64,000 nt of DNA from Cyanobium sp. ATX 6F1 (GCF_024346315.1 NZ_JAGQCS010000008.1:90152-154151), one strand, 5' to 3'. Shown: positions 9,872 to 19,879, counted from the stretch's first letter. Numbers and translations: made by a program. Notes: a model not told the origin generated them from the letters alone.

Positions 9872-10237
9872 ATGTCCTCCCTTTCCCGCAAACAGCAGAC
9901 CCAGAAACGGCACCGCCGCCTGCGTCGCCATCTCACAGGCACGGCCCAACGTCCGCGTCTGGCCGTGTTCCGCTCGAACAACCACATCTACGCCCAGGTC
10001 ATCGACGACGACGCCCAGAACACCCTGGCCGCCGCCTCGACCCTCGACAAGGATCTGCGCATCGCCCTCACCACCAGCAACACCACCGATGCCTCCGTGG
10101 CCGTTGGTGAGTTGGTGGCCAAGCGTGCCCTCGCCCAGGGCATCCAGCAGGTGGTCTTCGATCGCGGTGGCAACCTGTACCACGGCCGGGTGAAGGCCCT
10201 GGCTGACGCCGCCCGGGAAGCGGGCCTTCAGTTCTGA
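9872..10237 (+). CDS. rplR: 50S ribosomal protein L18 (uL18)
   Basis: uL18 binds 5S rRNA together with L5. The product has 121 residues, with the basic N-terminus ([19 protein letters not shown]), [20 protein letters not shown] and the C-terminal [22 protein letters not shown]. It is standard and full length, between rplF and rpsE. Confidence 0.97.
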   Translation: MSSLSRKQQTQKRHRRLRRHLTGTAQRPRLAVFRSNNHIYAQVIDDDAQNTLAAASTLDKDLRIALTTSNTTDASVAVGELVAKRALAQGIQQVVFDRGGNLYHGRVKALADAAREAGLQF

Positions 10238-10251
10238 TCCCTGCTCTCACC

Positions 10252-10914
10252 ATGACCGAAACCAACAACCAGATTCAGTCCAACGACATCCCGGCGGCGG
10301 CCGACGTTCCTGCGGCGGCCGAAGGCCAGCATGAACAGCGGCGCGGTGGCGGCGGTGGCCGCAACGAGGGCAGGGGCGGTGACCGCAAGGGCGGTGGCCG
10401 GGGCCGCGACAACCGACGCGGTCAGGAACGCGACTCCGAATGGCAGGAGCGTGTGGTTCAGATCCGCCGGGTCTCCAAGACCGTCAAGGGCGGCAAGAAG
10501 ATGAGCTTCCGGGCCATCGTCGTGGTCGGCAACGAGCGCGGTCAGGTGGGCGTGGGCGTCGGCAAGGCCGGTGACGTCATCGGCGCCGTTCGCAAGGGCG
10601 TGGCCGACGGCAAGAAGCATCTGGTGAAGGTGCCCCTCACCCGTCACAGCTCGATCCCCACCCTCAGCCGCGGGGGTGACGGTGCCGCCAGCGTGTTGAT
10701 CCGTCCCGCTGCCCCGGGCACCGGGGTGATCGCCGGCGGCTCGATCCGCACGGTGCTGGAGCTGGCGGGGATCAAGAACATCCTGGCCAAGCGCCTGGGC
10801 AGCAAGACCCCCCTCAACAACGCCCGCGCCGCCATGGACGCCCTCCAGGCGCTTCGCACCCACAAGGAGACCGCCAAGGAGCGCGGCATCTCCCTCGAGC
10901 AGATCTACTCCTGA
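10252..10914 (+). CDS. rpsE: 30S ribosomal protein S5 (uS5) with RG-rich N-terminal extension
   Basis: uS5 acts in decoding fidelity and mRNA helicase activity of the 30S subunit. The product has 220 residues against about 167 in E. coli. The surplus is an N-terminal disordered segment (residues 1 to about 62) with a glycine/arginine-rich run around [21 protein letters not shown]. The ordered S5 domain then follows ([20 protein letters not shown]), ending with the conserved [14 protein letters not shown]. The extension is in frame from the only plausible ATG. It starts 14 bp after rplR. Confidence 0.96.
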   Translation: MTETNNQIQSNDIPAAADVPAAAEGQHEQRRGGGGGRNEGRGGDRKGGGRGRDNRRGQERDSEWQERVVQIRRVSKTVKGGKKMSFRAIVVVGNERGQVGVGVGKAGDVIGAVRKGVADGKKHLVKVPLTRHSSIPTLSRGGDGAASVLIRPAAPGTGVIAGGSIRTVLELAGIKNILAKRLGSKTPLNNARAAMDALQALRTHKETAKERGISLEQIYS

Positions 10915-10921
10915 GTCCGCC

Positions 10922-11377
10922 ATGACCAACCTCCGTCTCGATACCCTCAAGCCCCAGGTCGGGGCCCGTCGCCGCAAGACACGCAAAGGTCGCGGCATCG
11001 CCGCCGGCCAGGGCGCCAGCTGCGGCTTCGGCATGCGCGGCCAGAAATCCCGCTCCGGCAGCCCCACCCGGCCGGGCTTCGAGGGGGGCCAGATGCCCCT
11101 CTACCGCCGTCTGCCCAAGCTCAAGCACTTCCCCCTGGTGAACCAGAAGCAGTTCACGGTGCTGAACGTCTCCAAGCTGTCGGAGCTCAAGGCCGGCACC
11201 ACGGTGAACCTGGATCTGCTGGTCAAAGAAGGGCTGGTCACCAGTCCCAAGCATCCCCTGAAGATCCTCGGCAACGGCGACCTCAAGGTGAAGCTCACCG
11301 TCCAGGCGGCGGCCTTCACCGCCAGCGCCCGCGAGAAGATCGAAGCCTCGGGCGGCAGCTGCGAGATCATCGACTGA
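10922..11377 (+). CDS. rplO: 50S ribosomal protein L15 (uL15)
   Basis: uL15 is a late-assembling large-subunit protein with an extended basic N-terminus. The product has 151 residues, including [32 protein letters not shown] and [14 protein letters not shown] in its first half, both diagnostic. It lies 7 bp after rpsE; a 90-bp spacer leads to secY. Confidence 0.97.
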   Translation: MTNLRLDTLKPQVGARRRKTRKGRGIAAGQGASCGFGMRGQKSRSGSPTRPGFEGGQMPLYRRLPKLKHFPLVNQKQFTVLNVSKLSELKAGTTVNLDLLVKEGLVTSPKHPLKILGNGDLKVKLTVQAAAFTASAREKIEASGGSCEIID

Positions 11378-11467
11378 CCCGTCCCTCGGGCACCCCGGTG
11401 ATCCCTTCCGCATCCAGCCCCTAGGCCAGGCCGTCCGTCCTCGTCATCCCCTCGACTGCGACAAGCC

Positions 11468-12787
11468 ATGCTCATCAGCCGGGGGAGAAACCCCAGTGCC
11501 GGGGAAATCCTCACCCAGATGGTCCAGGCCAAAGGCCTCCGCGACCGGGTGCTGATCACGCTCGGATTGCTGTTGATGGTCCGTCTGGGCATCTACGTGC
11601 CCATGCCCGGCATCGATCGGGTGGCCTTTCAGGAATTCATCTCCAGGGGCGGCCAGTTGATCGGCTTCCTCGACATCTTCACCGGCGGCGGTCTCTCCAC
11701 CCTGGGGGTCTTCGCCCTGGGGATCCTGCCGTTCATCAATGCCTCGATCATCATCCAGCTGCTCACGGCGGCCATCCCCAGCCTTGAGGAGCTGCAGAAG
11801 AACGAAGGCGAGGCCGGACGCCGCAAGCTCGCCCAGATCACCCGCTACGTGGCCCTGGGCTGGGGCATCCTGCAGAGCACGGTGTTCGCGCTCATCCTCA
11901 AGCAGTACGCCCTGCCGGGACTGAGCGAACCGGTGTTCGTGATTCAGACCGCCCTGGCCCTGGTGACCGGCTCGATGGTGGTGATGTGGGTGAGTGAGGT
12001 GATCACCGAACGGGGCATCGGCCAGGGAGCCTCCCTGGTGATCTTCGTCAACATCGTGGCCACCCTGCCCAAGGCCCTCGGCTCCACGATCGAACTGGCC
12101 CAGAGCGGCGACCGCAGCACCGTGGGCGGCATCGTGATGCTGGTACTGGTGTTCCTGATCACGATCGTCGGGATCATCTTCGTGCAGGAGGGCTACCGGC
12201 GCATCCCGATCATCAGCGCCAAGCGCCAGGTGGGACAGACCAGCAGCCTGGCGGCCCGCCAGAGCTACCTGCCCCTGAAGCTCAACGCCGGTGGCGTGAT
12301 GCCGATCATCTTCGCTTCGGCGGTGATCTTCCTCCCCCTGACCATTGCCAACGTGACCCGCTCCCCCTGGCTGATCCAGGCGGCGAGTTACCTCAACCCC
12401 AACAGCAGCACCCCCTGGCTCTACGCCCTGGTGTTCTTCGCCCTGATCTGCGGTTTCTCCTTTTTCTACGCCACGCTCACCGTCAACCCCCTCGACATCG
12501 CCACCAACCTCAAGCGCAGTGGTGTGGCCGTGCCCGGGGTGCGGCCGGGTTCGGCCACGGCCCTCTATCTCTCAGGGGTTCAGAATCGGCTCACACTCCT
12601 GGGGGCACTGTTCCTGGGGTCGGTGGCGATCATCCCCTCGGCCGTGGAGGGGGCCACCCAGGTGCGCACTTTCCAGGGCCTCGGTGCCACCTCGCTGCTG
12701 ATCCTGGTGGGTGTGGCGATCGACACGGCCAAACAGGTCCAGACCTACGTGATTTCCCAGCGCTACGAAGGCATGGTGCGCCAATGA
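11468..12787 (+). CDS. secY: Preprotein translocase subunit SecY
   Basis: SecY forms the protein-conducting channel in plasma and thylakoid membranes. The product has 439 residues and about ten predicted membrane segments. It has the family's plug and gating region (GIYVPMPGIDR, GLSTLGVFALGILPFINASIIIQLL) and the cytosolic loop SAKRQVGQTSSLAARQSYLPLKLNAGGVMPIIFA. Its stop overlaps the adk start (ATGA at 12784-12787). Confidence 0.97.
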   Translation: MLISRGRNPSAGEILTQMVQAKGLRDRVLITLGLLLMVRLGIYVPMPGIDRVAFQEFISRGGQLIGFLDIFTGGGLSTLGVFALGILPFINASIIIQLLTAAIPSLEELQKNEGEAGRRKLAQITRYVALGWGILQSTVFALILKQYALPGLSEPVFVIQTALALVTGSMVVMWVSEVITERGIGQGASLVIFVNIVATLPKALGSTIELAQSGDRSTVGGIVMLVLVFLITIVGIIFVQEGYRRIPIISAKRQVGQTSSLAARQSYLPLKLNAGGVMPIIFASAVIFLPLTIANVTRSPWLIQAASYLNPNSSTPWLYALVFFALICGFSFFYATLTVNPLDIATNLKRSGVAVPGVRPGSATALYLSGVQNRLTLLGALFLGSVAIIPSAVEGATQVRTFQGLGATSLLILVGVAIDTAKQVQTYVISQRYEGMVRQ

Positions 12788-13332
12788 CCCAACGCATTCT
12801 GTTTCTCGGCCCCCCCGGGGCCGGCAAGGGCACCCAGGCCCAACTCCTCTGCGCCTCCCGCGGGCTGCTGCATCTCTCCACCGGCGACCTGCTGCGAGGA
12901 GAGGTCAAAGCCGGCACGGCCCTGGGCCAGGAGGCCGAGGCCGTGATGGCCCGCGGCGAACTGGTCAGCGACCAGCTGGTGCTGGCGATCGTGCGTGGCC
13001 GCCTGAGCGGCCACCAAGGCGGCTGGCTGTTGGATGGCTTCCCCCGCAACCTGACCCAGGCCGAAGCGCTGGAAACCCTGCTCACCGAACTGGCTCAGCC
13101 GATCGAACGGGTGGTGCTGATGGAGCTCGACGACGACCTGCTGCTGCAACGGCTGCTGGGGCGTGGTCGCGCTGACGACAACGAAGCCGTGATCCGTCAT
13201 CGCCTCTCGGTCTACGCCGAGCAGACGGCACCCCTGATCGAGCACTACAACCAGCAAGGTTTGCTGGTTGCCGTGGAATCCAGCGGCACGGTGGAGGCGA
13301 TTGCCGAGCGCATCAGCGCCGCCCTGGATTGA
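12784..13332 (+). CDS. adk: Adenylate kinase (short form)
   Basis: Adenylate kinase interconverts 2 ADP with ATP and AMP. The product has 182 residues, with the P-loop [13 protein letters not shown] at residues 6-18 and the AMP-binding TGDLLR and [13 protein letters not shown] blocks. The LID is minimal ([15 protein letters not shown]) with no zinc cysteines, as in other cyanobacterial short-form kinases. Translation is likely coupled to secY through the ATGA overlap. infA, often found next in other bacteria, is not present. Confidence 0.96.
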   Translation: MTQRILFLGPPGAGKGTQAQLLCASRGLLHLSTGDLLRGEVKAGTALGQEAEAVMARGELVSDQLVLAIVRGRLSGHQGGWLLDGFPRNLTQAEALETLLTELAQPIERVVLMELDDDLLLQRLLGRGRADDNEAVIRHRLSVYAEQTAPLIEHYNQQGLLVAVESSGTVEAIAERISAALD

Positions 13333-13339
13333 CCCGTGT

Positions 13340-13347
13340 GGTAGGGT
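13340..13347 (+). promoter_or_regulatory. Candidate extended -10 upstream of rpmJ
   Basis: TGGTAGGGT matches an extended -10 (TGN followed by TAGGGT at 13342-13347), 32 bases before the rpmJ ATG. No -35 element at normal spacing was found. It could drive an rpmJ-rpsM-rpsK-rpoA transcript. Confidence 0.35.
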
Positions 13348-13378
13348 CGCTGTTTGGAAATTCGGAGAGTCCACCACC

Positions 13379-13492
13379 ATGAAGGTGCGTGCCTCAGTCA
13401 AGAAAATGTGCGACAAGTGCCGGGTGATTCGTCGCCACGGCCGGGTGATGGTCATCTGCACCAACCCCAAGCACAAACAGCGTCAGGGCTGA
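13379..13492 (+). CDS. rpmJ: 50S ribosomal protein L36 (bL36), zinc-binding form
   Basis: bL36 is the smallest large-subunit protein. The product has 37 residues starting [14 protein letters not shown]. Cys11, Cys14, Cys27 and His32 form the C+ zinc ribbon ([12 protein letters not shown]). The reading frame extends upstream into adk, but the ATG at 13379 gives the canonical protein. A 104-bp spacer separates it from the GTG-started rpsM. Confidence 0.97.
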   Translation: MKVRASVKKMCDKCRVIRRHGRVMVICTNPKHKQRQG

Positions 13493-13596
13493 CCAGGCCC
13501 CGACCCACCGCCCCCCCTGGGCGGCGGATTCACCCCCTGGGGTGCGTCCAACGGCCTGATCCCAGGCCACCCCTTGCTCAACTGATCGTTTCTTTC

Positions 13597-13962
13597 GTGG
13601 CTCGGATTGCCGGCGTCGACATCCCTCGTGACAAGAGGGTCGAGATTGCTCTCACCTACATCTATGGCGTCGGGCTGACCCGGGCCCAGAAGATCCTGGC
13701 CAAGACCGGGGTCAACCCCGACATCCGCGTCAAAGACCTTGACGACGCCGATGTCCAGAAGCTGCGGGTCGCCGCCGAGGGCTTCACCCTCGAGGGTGAC
13801 CTGCGCCGTCAGGAGGGCATGGCTCTCAAGCGGCTCCAGGACATCGGCTGCCTCCGTGGTCGTCGGCACCGCATGGGCCTTCCGGTCCGTGGTCAGCGCA
13901 CCCGCACCAACGCCCGCACCCGCCGTGGCGCCCGCAAGACCGTGGCCGGCAAGAAGAAGTAA
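13597..13962 (+). CDS. rpsM: 30S ribosomal protein S13 (uS13), GTG start
   Basis: uS13 contacts S19 and the P-site tRNA in the 30S head. The product has 121 residues. Translation must start at the GTG at 13597, since homologues begin [23 protein letters not shown] and no ATG is available there. The C-terminal [23 protein letters not shown] tail, which contacts tRNA, is present. It is followed by rpsK after 63 bp. Confidence 0.96.
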   Translation: MARIAGVDIPRDKRVEIALTYIYGVGLTRAQKILAKTGVNPDIRVKDLDDADVQKLRVAAEGFTLEGDLRRQEGMALKRLQDIGCLRGRRHRMGLPVRGQRTRTNARTRRGARKTVAGKKK

Positions 13963-14025
13963 GCCGTCCTCCGAACCCCCATCGGGGCATTCCTCCTCCC
14001 CCTTCCCTTTCCCAGGCCCCCCTCC

Positions 14026-14418
14026 ATGGCGAAGCCAGCCAAAAAATCCGGCGCGAAGAAGACGAAGCGCAACGTGCCCAATGGTGTGGCCCACATCCAG
14101 AGCACCTTCAACAACACCATCGTCTCGATCACCGACACCTCGGGCGAAGTGATCTCCTGGTCCTCGGCAGGGGCCAGTGGCTTCAAGGGCGCCCGCAAAG
14201 GCACCCCCTTCGCTGCCCAGACGGCCGCGGAAGCGGCAGCCCGGCGGGCCCTTGAGCAGGGCATGCGCCAGATCGAAGTGCTCGTTCGCGGCCCCGGCTC
14301 AGGGCGTGAAACCGCCATCCGCGCTCTGCAGGTGGCCGGCCTGGAGATCACCCTGATCCGCGACGTCACACCTCTGCCCCACAACGGTTGCAGGCGAGCC
14401 AAGCGCCGTCGCGTCTGA
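14026..14418 (+). CDS. rpsK: 30S ribosomal protein S11 (uS11)
   Basis: uS11 forms part of the 30S platform and E-site. The 130-residue product contains [21 protein letters not shown] and ends with the conserved [21 protein letters not shown]. The basic N-terminal tail ([12 protein letters not shown]) is normal for cyanobacteria. rpoA follows. Confidence 0.97.
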   Translation: MAKPAKKSGAKKTKRNVPNGVAHIQSTFNNTIVSITDTSGEVISWSSAGASGFKGARKGTPFAAQTAAEAAARRALEQGMRQIEVLVRGPGSGRETAIRALQVAGLEITLIRDVTPLPHNGCRRAKRRRV

Positions 14419-14474
14419 TCGTCCACATCCGGCCCGTCGAGGCCCGCTTCCCCCACCCTCTCGAGCTTCGCACC

Positions 14475-15416
14475 GTGCTGCAGTACCAGATCGATCGGAC
14501 CGAACACCAGATCGCCGACGACCGTTCCCAGACCGGCGTGTTCGTGATCGGCCCCCTCGACCGGGGCCATGCGATCACCCTCGGCAATGCTTTGCGCCGT
14601 GCCCTGATGGGCGGCCTTGAGGGCAGCGCCATCACCGCCGTCCGCATCGCTGGCGTCAACCACGAATACGCCACCGTGCCCGGTGTCCGGGAAGACGTGC
14701 TCGACATCCTGCTCAACTGCAAGGAAATCGCCGTCAACAGCCGCAGCCGTGACCTGGAGATCGGTCGTCTGGTGGCCACCGGTCCGGCCACCGTCACGGC
14801 CAACGACCTGCAGTTCTCCCCCCAGGTCCAGGTGATCGATGGCCAGCGCGTGATCGCCACCGTCGCCGAGGGCCACAGCCTTGAGCTGGAGGTTCACGTC
14901 GAGCGCGGTGTCGGCTACCGCCCGGTGGACCGTCACCACGAAGACGTCAGTGCCATCGACCTGCTCCAGATCGACGCGGTGTTCATGCCCGTGCGTCGTG
15001 TCAACTACACGGTCGATGAAACGGCCGTGGGCGAAGGCGGATCCGCCCGCGAGCGCCTGCGCCTGGAGATCCACACCGATGGCTCGGTCACCCCTGACGA
15101 CGCCATGGCCCAGGCGGCCAACGAACTGATCGGCCTGTTCCAGCCCCTGGCCACCCTCAGCCTGGTGGATGAGCCCGGCGGCCTCGAACCCGAGCCCTCG
15201 GCCGAAGCCCAGATTCCCCTGGAGGAGCTGAACCTGTCCGTTCGCGCCTACAACTGCCTCAAGCGGGCCCAGGTGAACTCTGTTTCCGATCTGATGGGCT
15301 TCAGCTACGAGGATCTGCTGGAGATCAAGAACTTCGGCTCCAAGTCGGCCGATGAGGTGATCGAAGCGCTTGAGCGCATCGGCATCTCCCTGCCCCAGAG
15401 CCGCACCAGCGCCTGA
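14475..15416 (+). CDS. rpoA: DNA-directed RNA polymerase subunit alpha, GTG start
   Basis: The alpha subunit assembles RNA polymerase and contacts activators and UP elements. The product has 313 residues. The N-terminal dimerisation domain carries [19 protein letters not shown]. The C-terminal domain (about residues 235-305) has [20 protein letters not shown] and the helix-hairpin-helix-like [19 protein letters not shown]. The frame is open from inside rpsK; the GTG at 14475 gives the family N-terminus ([10 protein letters not shown]). Confidence 0.96.
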   Translation: MLQYQIDRTEHQIADDRSQTGVFVIGPLDRGHAITLGNALRRALMGGLEGSAITAVRIAGVNHEYATVPGVREDVLDILLNCKEIAVNSRSRDLEIGRLVATGPATVTANDLQFSPQVQVIDGQRVIATVAEGHSLELEVHVERGVGYRPVDRHHEDVSAIDLLQIDAVFMPVRRVNYTVDETAVGEGGSARERLRLEIHTDGSVTPDDAMAQAANELIGLFQPLATLSLVDEPGGLEPEPSAEAQIPLEELNLSVRAYNCLKRAQVNSVSDLMGFSYEDLLEIKNFGSKSADEVIEALERIGISLPQSRTSA

Positions 15417-15454
15417 TCGGCGGCCCAACGTTTCCCTTCCCCAGCCTCAGAACC

Positions 15455-15805
15455 ATGCGACACCAGTGCCGAGTCCCCCTGCTGGGACGCCCCGCCGACC
15501 AACGCAAGGCGTTGCTCCGTGGTCTGACCACCCAACTGATCCGCGAAGGCCGGGTGACCACCACCAAGGCCCGTGCTAAGGCGTTGCGCAATGAGACCGA
15601 GCGCATGATCACCCTGGCCAAGGAAGGCAGCCTCTCGGCCCGCCGCCGCGCCATCGGCTACATCTTCGACAAGCAACTGGTGCACGCCCTGTTCGACAAG
15701 GCCCAGGAGCGCTACGGCGAGCGCAACGGCGGCTACACCCGCATCATCCGCACCGTGCCCCGCCGCGGCGACAACGCCGAAATGGCGATCATCGAGCTGG
15801 TCTGA
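15455..15805 (+). CDS. rplQ: 50S ribosomal protein L17 (bL17)
   Basis: bL17 lies near the tunnel exit. The product has 116 residues. It contains [28 protein letters not shown] at the N-terminus and the C-terminal [25 protein letters not shown], both diagnostic. Its stop codon lies within the CTGA that appears to start truA. Confidence 0.97.
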   Translation: MRHQCRVPLLGRPADQRKALLRGLTTQLIREGRVTTTKARAKALRNETERMITLAKEGSLSARRRAIGYIFDKQLVHALFDKAQERYGERNGGYTRIIRTVPRRGDNAEMAIIELV

Positions 15806-16740
15806 GCACCCAGGACGTCAGCCCTCAGCCAGCGGCCGAGGCTCCGGCCCTGCGCAGGATCGCCCTCTGCCTTCAGTACGACGGAGCCCCCTACTGCGGT
15901 TGGCAGCGCCAACCCATCGGACTTGGTGTCCAGCAGGTGCTCGAAGAGGCGATGTCCCGCTTGGATCCAGAAGGTCCGGCGCGTGTGTTCGCCGCTGGTC
16001 GCACCGACGCGGGCGTCCATGCCGCCGCCCAGGTGGTCCATTTCGACTGCGCCGGACCAATCCCCGCCCAGCGCTGGCCTGCTGCCCTCAACGGTCGTCT
16101 GCCGGCCAGCATCCGAGTCCAGGCGGCGGCGGCCGTGGGCTCCGACTGGCATGCGTGCTTCAGCGCCGAGCACCGGCGCTACCGCTACACGATCCACAAC
16201 TCCCGCAGGGCCAATCTGTTTATGGCGCCCTTCAGCTGGCACCGCTACCAGGTGAGGCTGGATGAGCAGGCCATGCTCGCCTGCCTGCGGGGCCTGCTCG
16301 GCCACCACGACTTCGCCGCCTTCCAGCGAGCAGGCAGCAGCCGCCCCCACACCCGCACCACGGTTCAGGAGGTGAGCCTGGAGCGCCAGGGTGATCTGAT
16401 CGTGACCGAAATCCAGGCCAGCGGCTTCCTCTACGGCATGGTTCGCCTGCTGATGGGCCAACTGGTGGCGGTGGGTGAAGGAAGGCTCCCCGCCCGTGAG
16501 TTCGAGCGCCGCTGGCGCCAGCGGGCCCGCGGCGAGGTCAAAGAAGCGGCTCCACCCCAGGGCCTCTGCCTGCTGCGGGTGGGCTACCCCGAGCCCGTAT
16601 TCCCAAAAGCTGCGTGGTATGATTGCCAACCGCGGTATCTGCTGGAAATCCCTGATCCACCGGAGCTTTTGCCCCGTCTGCCGGAGCCTCTGAGCCGGCA
16701 GAACCATGGACCAGAGCCGGGGAGCGATCCCCACTCCTGA
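15802..16740 (+). CDS. truA: tRNA pseudouridine(38-40) synthase TruA, probable CTG start
   Basis: TruA modifies U38-U40 in tRNA anticodon stems. The catalytic Asp is in GRTDAGVHA (residue 69 counting from CTG), and the N-terminal block [18 protein letters not shown] is intact. Reading upstream in this frame there is no ATG, GTG or TTG between 15661 and 15937. The first usual start, GTG at 15937, would delete that block. The CTG at 15802 overlaps the rplQ stop as CTGA and is the most economical start. The C-terminus has about 50 residues of proline-rich extension. The identity is secure; the start is inferred. Confidence 0.85.
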   Translation: MSTQDVSPQPAAEAPALRRIALCLQYDGAPYCGWQRQPIGLGVQQVLEEAMSRLDPEGPARVFAAGRTDAGVHAAAQVVHFDCAGPIPAQRWPAALNGRLPASIRVQAAAAVGSDWHACFSAEHRRYRYTIHNSRRANLFMAPFSWHRYQVRLDEQAMLACLRGLLGHHDFAAFQRAGSSRPHTRTTVQEVSLERQGDLIVTEIQASGFLYGMVRLLMGQLVAVGEGRLPAREFERRWRQRARGEVKEAAPPQGLCLLRVGYPEPVFPKAAWYDCQPRYLLEIPDPPELLPRLPEPLSRQNHGPEPGSDPHS

Positions 16741-16806
16741 GTGCCTTCGATCCCCCATCTCTCTTCCTGGAGTGTGCCTTGATTCAGGGCCGCCCCGACG
16801 GAGGGG

Positions 16807-16812
16807 TAGGGT
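16807..16812 (+). promoter_or_regulatory. Candidate -10 element upstream of rplM
   Basis: TAGGGT lies 107 bases before rplM in a 178-bp gene-free spacer after truA. The same hexamer lies before rpmJ. A TTGATT at 16779-16784 is 22 bp away, too far for a standard -35. Confidence 0.25.
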
Positions 16813-16918
16813 CAACAGAGTCGCGTTTGCGGTCCCTGGTCCCCAGGCGCCCTGCCGTCACTCCCTGTCCAGCCCCATCCACCGGGATGGTGCGCTACCG
16901 ATCCGGCCAACCGGTGCG

Positions 16919-17371
16919 ATGAACAAGACCCTCGTTCCCCAGATTGATTCCCTCGAGCGCCAGTGGTTTCTGGTGGACGCAGCGGATCAGACCCTCGGCC
17001 GCCTGGCCAGTGAAGTGGCCCAGGTGCTGCGGGGTAAGAACAACCCCAACTTCACCCCCCACCTCGATACCGGTGACTTCGTCGTCATCATCAACGCCGA
17101 CAAGATCCGGGTCAGTGGCAACAAGGCCAACCAGAAGATCTACCGCCGCCATTCCGGCCGTCCGGGCGGCATGAAGACCGAGAGCTTCGAAGCCCTCCAT
17201 GCCCGGCTGCCCGAGCGGGTGGTCGAAAAGGCGATCAAGGGCATGCTTCCCCACAACGCCCTCGGTCGTCAGCTGTTCCGCAAGCTAAAGGTCTACAAGG
17301 GCACTGATCATCCCCACGCTGCCCAGCAACCCAAGCTGCTCGCGCTCGATCCCGCCACCTCCGCCTCATGA
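16919..17371 (+). CDS. rplM: 50S ribosomal protein L13 (uL13)
   Basis: uL13 is an early-assembly large-subunit protein. The product has 150 residues, with [30 protein letters not shown] at the start and [27 protein letters not shown] later, both typical. The ATG at 16919 was preferred over an upstream in-frame extension with no homology. Its end overlaps rpsI (ATGA). Confidence 0.97.
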   Translation: MNKTLVPQIDSLERQWFLVDAADQTLGRLASEVAQVLRGKNNPNFTPHLDTGDFVVIINADKIRVSGNKANQKIYRRHSGRPGGMKTESFEALHARLPERVVEKAIKGMLPHNALGRQLFRKLKVYKGTDHPHAAQQPKLLALDPATSAS

Positions 17372-17775
17372 GCACTCCCTCCAACCGCGTTGTCTACTGG
17401 GGCACCGGCCGTCGCAAGACCGCCGTCGCCCGTGTTCGGGTGGTGCCCGGCACCGGAGCGATCACCATCAACGGACGCCCCGGCGACAACTATCTCAACT
17501 ACAACCCCAGCTACCTGACGGCCGTCAAGGCACCCCTCCAGACCCTGGGGCTCTCCAACGACTACGACCTGCTGGTGAACGTGCGCGGCGGCGGCCTCAC
17601 CGGCCAGGCCGATGCCATCAAGCAGGGCGCCGCACGTGCCCTCTGCGATCTGTCCCCCGACAACCGCAAACCCCTCAAGACCGAAGGACACCTCAGCCGT
17701 GATCCCCGCGCCAAGGAACGGCGCAAGTACGGCCTCAAGAAAGCCCGCAAGGCTCCTCAGTTCTCCAAGCGCTGA
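17368..17775 (+). CDS. rpsI: 30S ribosomal protein S9 (uS9)
   Basis: uS9 has a long C-terminal tail reaching the P-site. The product has 135 residues, with [15 protein letters not shown] near the start, [19 protein letters not shown] in the middle and the terminal [24 protein letters not shown]. It overlaps rplM by four bases and precedes rpmE by 8 bp. Confidence 0.97.
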   Translation: MSTPSNRVVYWGTGRRKTAVARVRVVPGTGAITINGRPGDNYLNYNPSYLTAVKAPLQTLGLSNDYDLLVNVRGGGLTGQADAIKQGAARALCDLSPDNRKPLKTEGHLSRDPRAKERRKYGLKKARKAPQFSKR

Positions 17776-17783
17776 TCCGCACC

Positions 17784-18068
17784 ATGGCCAAGCCCGACAT
17801 CCATCCCACCTGGTATCCCGATGCCAAGGTGATCTGCAATGGAGAGGTGATCATGACCACCGGCTCCACCTCCCCCGAACTGCACGTCGACGTGTGGAGC
17901 GGCAATCACCCCTTCTACACCGGCACCCAGAAAATCCTCGACACCGAGGGGCGCGTCGATCGCTTCATGCGCAAATACGGCATGGGCGGCGTTGCTACCG
18001 CCGAAGTGACTGATGCCGGTGAGCAAGTCAGCGCAGCAGCCAGCGAAGACGTTTCCGTGGCCTCCTGA
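17784..18068 (+). CDS. rpmE: 50S ribosomal protein L31 (bL31), zinc-less form
   Basis: bL31 bridges the two subunits. The product has 94 residues, with the family N-terminus KPDIHPTWYPDAKVICNGEVI and the HPFYTGTQKILDTEGRVDRF block. Only one cysteine is present where zinc-type L31 has a CxxC pair, so this is the C-minus form. A disordered acidic tail (about residues 75-94) is extra. It is the last ribosomal gene of the cluster. Confidence 0.95.
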   Translation: MAKPDIHPTWYPDAKVICNGEVIMTTGSTSPELHVDVWSGNHPFYTGTQKILDTEGRVDRFMRKYGMGGVATAEVTDAGEQVSAAASEDVSVAS

Positions 18069-18093
18069 GCCAGCGGTTCCCTCGATGGCCTGA

Positions 18094-18122
18094 GCCGGGT
18101 GCTGAAAGGCGTCCGGCTTTTT
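18094..18122 (+). terminator. Weak terminator after rpmE
   Basis: GCCGG (18094-18098) and CCGGC (18113-18117) form a 5-bp stem with a 14-base loop, followed by five T residues (18118-18122). It would partly separate the ribosomal operon from prfA. The stem is short, so readthrough is likely. Confidence 0.4.
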
Positions 18123-18150
18123 GCCGTTCGCAGCGGCTGCACTGATCGCC

Positions 18151-19248
18151 ATGGATGCCACCTTTCTCAGCGAGCGCCTGGAGACGGCCTGCCGCACCTT
18201 CGCCAGCCTGGAGCGGCAACTGGCGGATCCCGATGTGGCCGCCAACCCAGGGCAGCTCGAGCGCATCGCCCGGGAACGGGCACGGCTTGAGCCACTGGTC
18301 ACCGACTACGAGCGGCTCAACGGGCTGCTGGGCGAACAGGGCGAAGCGCGCCAGCTGCTCCGCAACCACCGCGGTGACCCCGAGATGGAGCAACTCGCCC
18401 AGGAAGAGTTGACCGTCCTGGCAACCACCATCGCCGATCTGGAACAGCGGCTCACCCTGGCGCTGCTGCCCAGGGACCCCCGCGATGAGCGCAGCGTGAT
18501 GCTGGAGATCCGGGCCGGGGCCGGCGGAGACGAGGCCGGGATCTGGGCCGGCGATCTGGCCCGCATGTACGAGCGCTACGCCCAGTCACTGGGCTGGCAG
18601 GTGGAACCGCTCAGCGCCTCGGAAGCTGACATGGGCGGCTTCAAGGAACTGATCCTCTCGATCCGTGGCGAGGGGGTGTTCAGCCAATTGAAGTTCGAGG
18701 CCGGCGTGCACCGGGTGCAGCGGGTGCCGGCCACCGAATCCCAGGGACGGGTGCACACCTCGACGGCCACGGTGGCGGTGATGCCTGAGGCCGATCCCGT
18801 GGAGGTGCAGATCGACCCCACCGAGATCCAGATCAGCACGGCCCGTTCGGGCGGGGCCGGTGGTCAGAACGTGAACAAGGTGGAAACAGCCGTGGACCTG
18901 CTGCACAAGCCCACCGGCATCCGGGTGTTCTGCACCCAGGAGCGCTCCCAACTGCAGAACCGCGAGCGCGCGATGGCGATCCTGCGGGCCAAGCTGCTGG
19001 AGCGCCAGCTGGCGGCGGCGGCGGAGAAGGAAAGTTCCGCCCGCCGGGCCCAGGTGGGCAGTGGCGATCGCAGCGAGAAAATCCGCACCTACAACTACAA
19101 GGACAACCGCACCACCGACCACCGCCTGGGGCGCAACTTCGCGCTCGAACCTGTGCTCCAGGGGCAACTGGGGGAGCTGATCGGCAGCTGCATCGCCGCG
19201 GACCAGCGCCGGCAACTGGAGGAGCTGGCCCAGAACGCCGCGGGATGA
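18151..19248 (+). CDS. prfA: Peptide chain release factor 1
   Basis: RF1 terminates translation at UAA and UAG. The product has 365 residues. The codon-recognition tripeptide PAT lies in [14 protein letters not shown] and the catalytic GGQ in [16 protein letters not shown]; both are intact. The [18 protein letters not shown] block is a slight variant of the usual GTGGDEA motif. The ATG at 18151 was chosen because ten further in-frame codons upstream lack conservation. Confidence 0.96.
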   Translation: MDATFLSERLETACRTFASLERQLADPDVAANPGQLERIARERARLEPLVTDYERLNGLLGEQGEARQLLRNHRGDPEMEQLAQEELTVLATTIADLEQRLTLALLPRDPRDERSVMLEIRAGAGGDEAGIWAGDLARMYERYAQSLGWQVEPLSASEADMGGFKELILSIRGEGVFSQLKFEAGVHRVQRVPATESQGRVHTSTATVAVMPEADPVEVQIDPTEIQISTARSGGAGGQNVNKVETAVDLLHKPTGIRVFCTQERSQLQNRERAMAILRAKLLERQLAAAAEKESSARRAQVGSGDRSEKIRTYNYKDNRTTDHRLGRNFALEPVLQGQLGELIGSCIAADQRRQLEELAQNAAG

Positions 19249-19268
19249 GGCGAATGGCCCTGGTTCGA

Positions 19269-19769
19269 TCAGGCCCCGATCACGTACTTGGCCCACTCCT
19301 GGTGGGCGCCGGCGCGAATCTGGCGGGTGGCTTCGAAGTAAAGGCTGCTGATCGGGCGCCTGGGTTCCCTCGCCAAGGGCATGCCCGCTTCCCTGGGGGT
19401 GCGGTTGCCCTTGTGGACATTGCAGCGCAGACAGGCGGTGGTGACGTTCTCCCAGGTGTCGCCGCCGCCGCGGCTGCGGGGGAACACATGGTCGATGGAA
19501 AGCTGCTCCCCCTGATAGCCGCAGTACTGGCAGGAGTGGCCGTCCCGATGGAAGACGTTGCGCCGGGTGAGCGGCAATTGCTTGAAGGGCACGCGAACGA
19601 ACTGCCGCAGCCGGATCACGGTGGGGAGGTGATGGTCGGCGCGAATCAGCCGCCCGGGATCGTGCTCCAGACCCTCAGCCTTGCCCTTGAGCAGCATCAC
19701 CATGGCGCGACGCCAGGTGGTGATGTTTAGGGGCTCGTAGGAGGCGTTCAGAACGAGAACGTGGCGCAT
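19269..19769 (-). CDS. HNH endonuclease family protein
   Basis: This 166-residue protein has a complete HNH domain. A first zinc pair CQYC (residues 80-83), SIDHVFPRSRGG (91-102) with the DH pair, the NVTTACLRCN segment and the second CxxC-like partner (LRCN) are all visible. It begins MRHVLVLNASYEPLNITTW, a start shared by a conserved cyanobacterial HNH family that is not a homing endonuclease or a restriction enzyme. The ATG at 19769 fits; the longer upstream frame is low-complexity. It stands alone, convergent with prfA and divergent from murF-alr. Its biological substrate is unknown. Confidence 0.88.
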   Translation of the reverse strand: MRHVLVLNASYEPLNITTWRRAMVMLLKGKAEGLEHDPGRLIRADHHLPTVIRLRQFVRVPFKQLPLTRRNVFHRDGHSCQYCGYQGEQLSIDHVFPRSRGGGDTWENVTTACLRCNVHKGNRTPREAGMPLAREPRRPISSLYFEATRQIRAGAHQEWAKYVIGA

Positions 19770-19879
19770 GCCAGTTCCACTGTTAGGCGGCATGCTAATG
19801 GGACATCGCTCAGGATCTGGTGTCGAGCGACGCCATCGGCGCCGTCGCCTTCCATCGACCCCTGAACGGCCCTGTCCCC

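Noticed and set aside
13333..13378. A missing infA gene between adk and rpmJ
   Set aside because: The 46-bp spacer is too short for infA; in cyanobacteria the gene may lie elsewhere, so this is not evidence of loss.
13893..15428. A 511-codon minus-strand open frame opposite rpsK and rpoA
   Set aside because: It is a shadow of essential plus-strand genes, with no motif.
19269..19769. HNH gene as a homing endonuclease or a sign of an intron
   Set aside because: The protein is a conserved stand-alone family with its own start, and no intron, intein or interrupted host gene is nearby.
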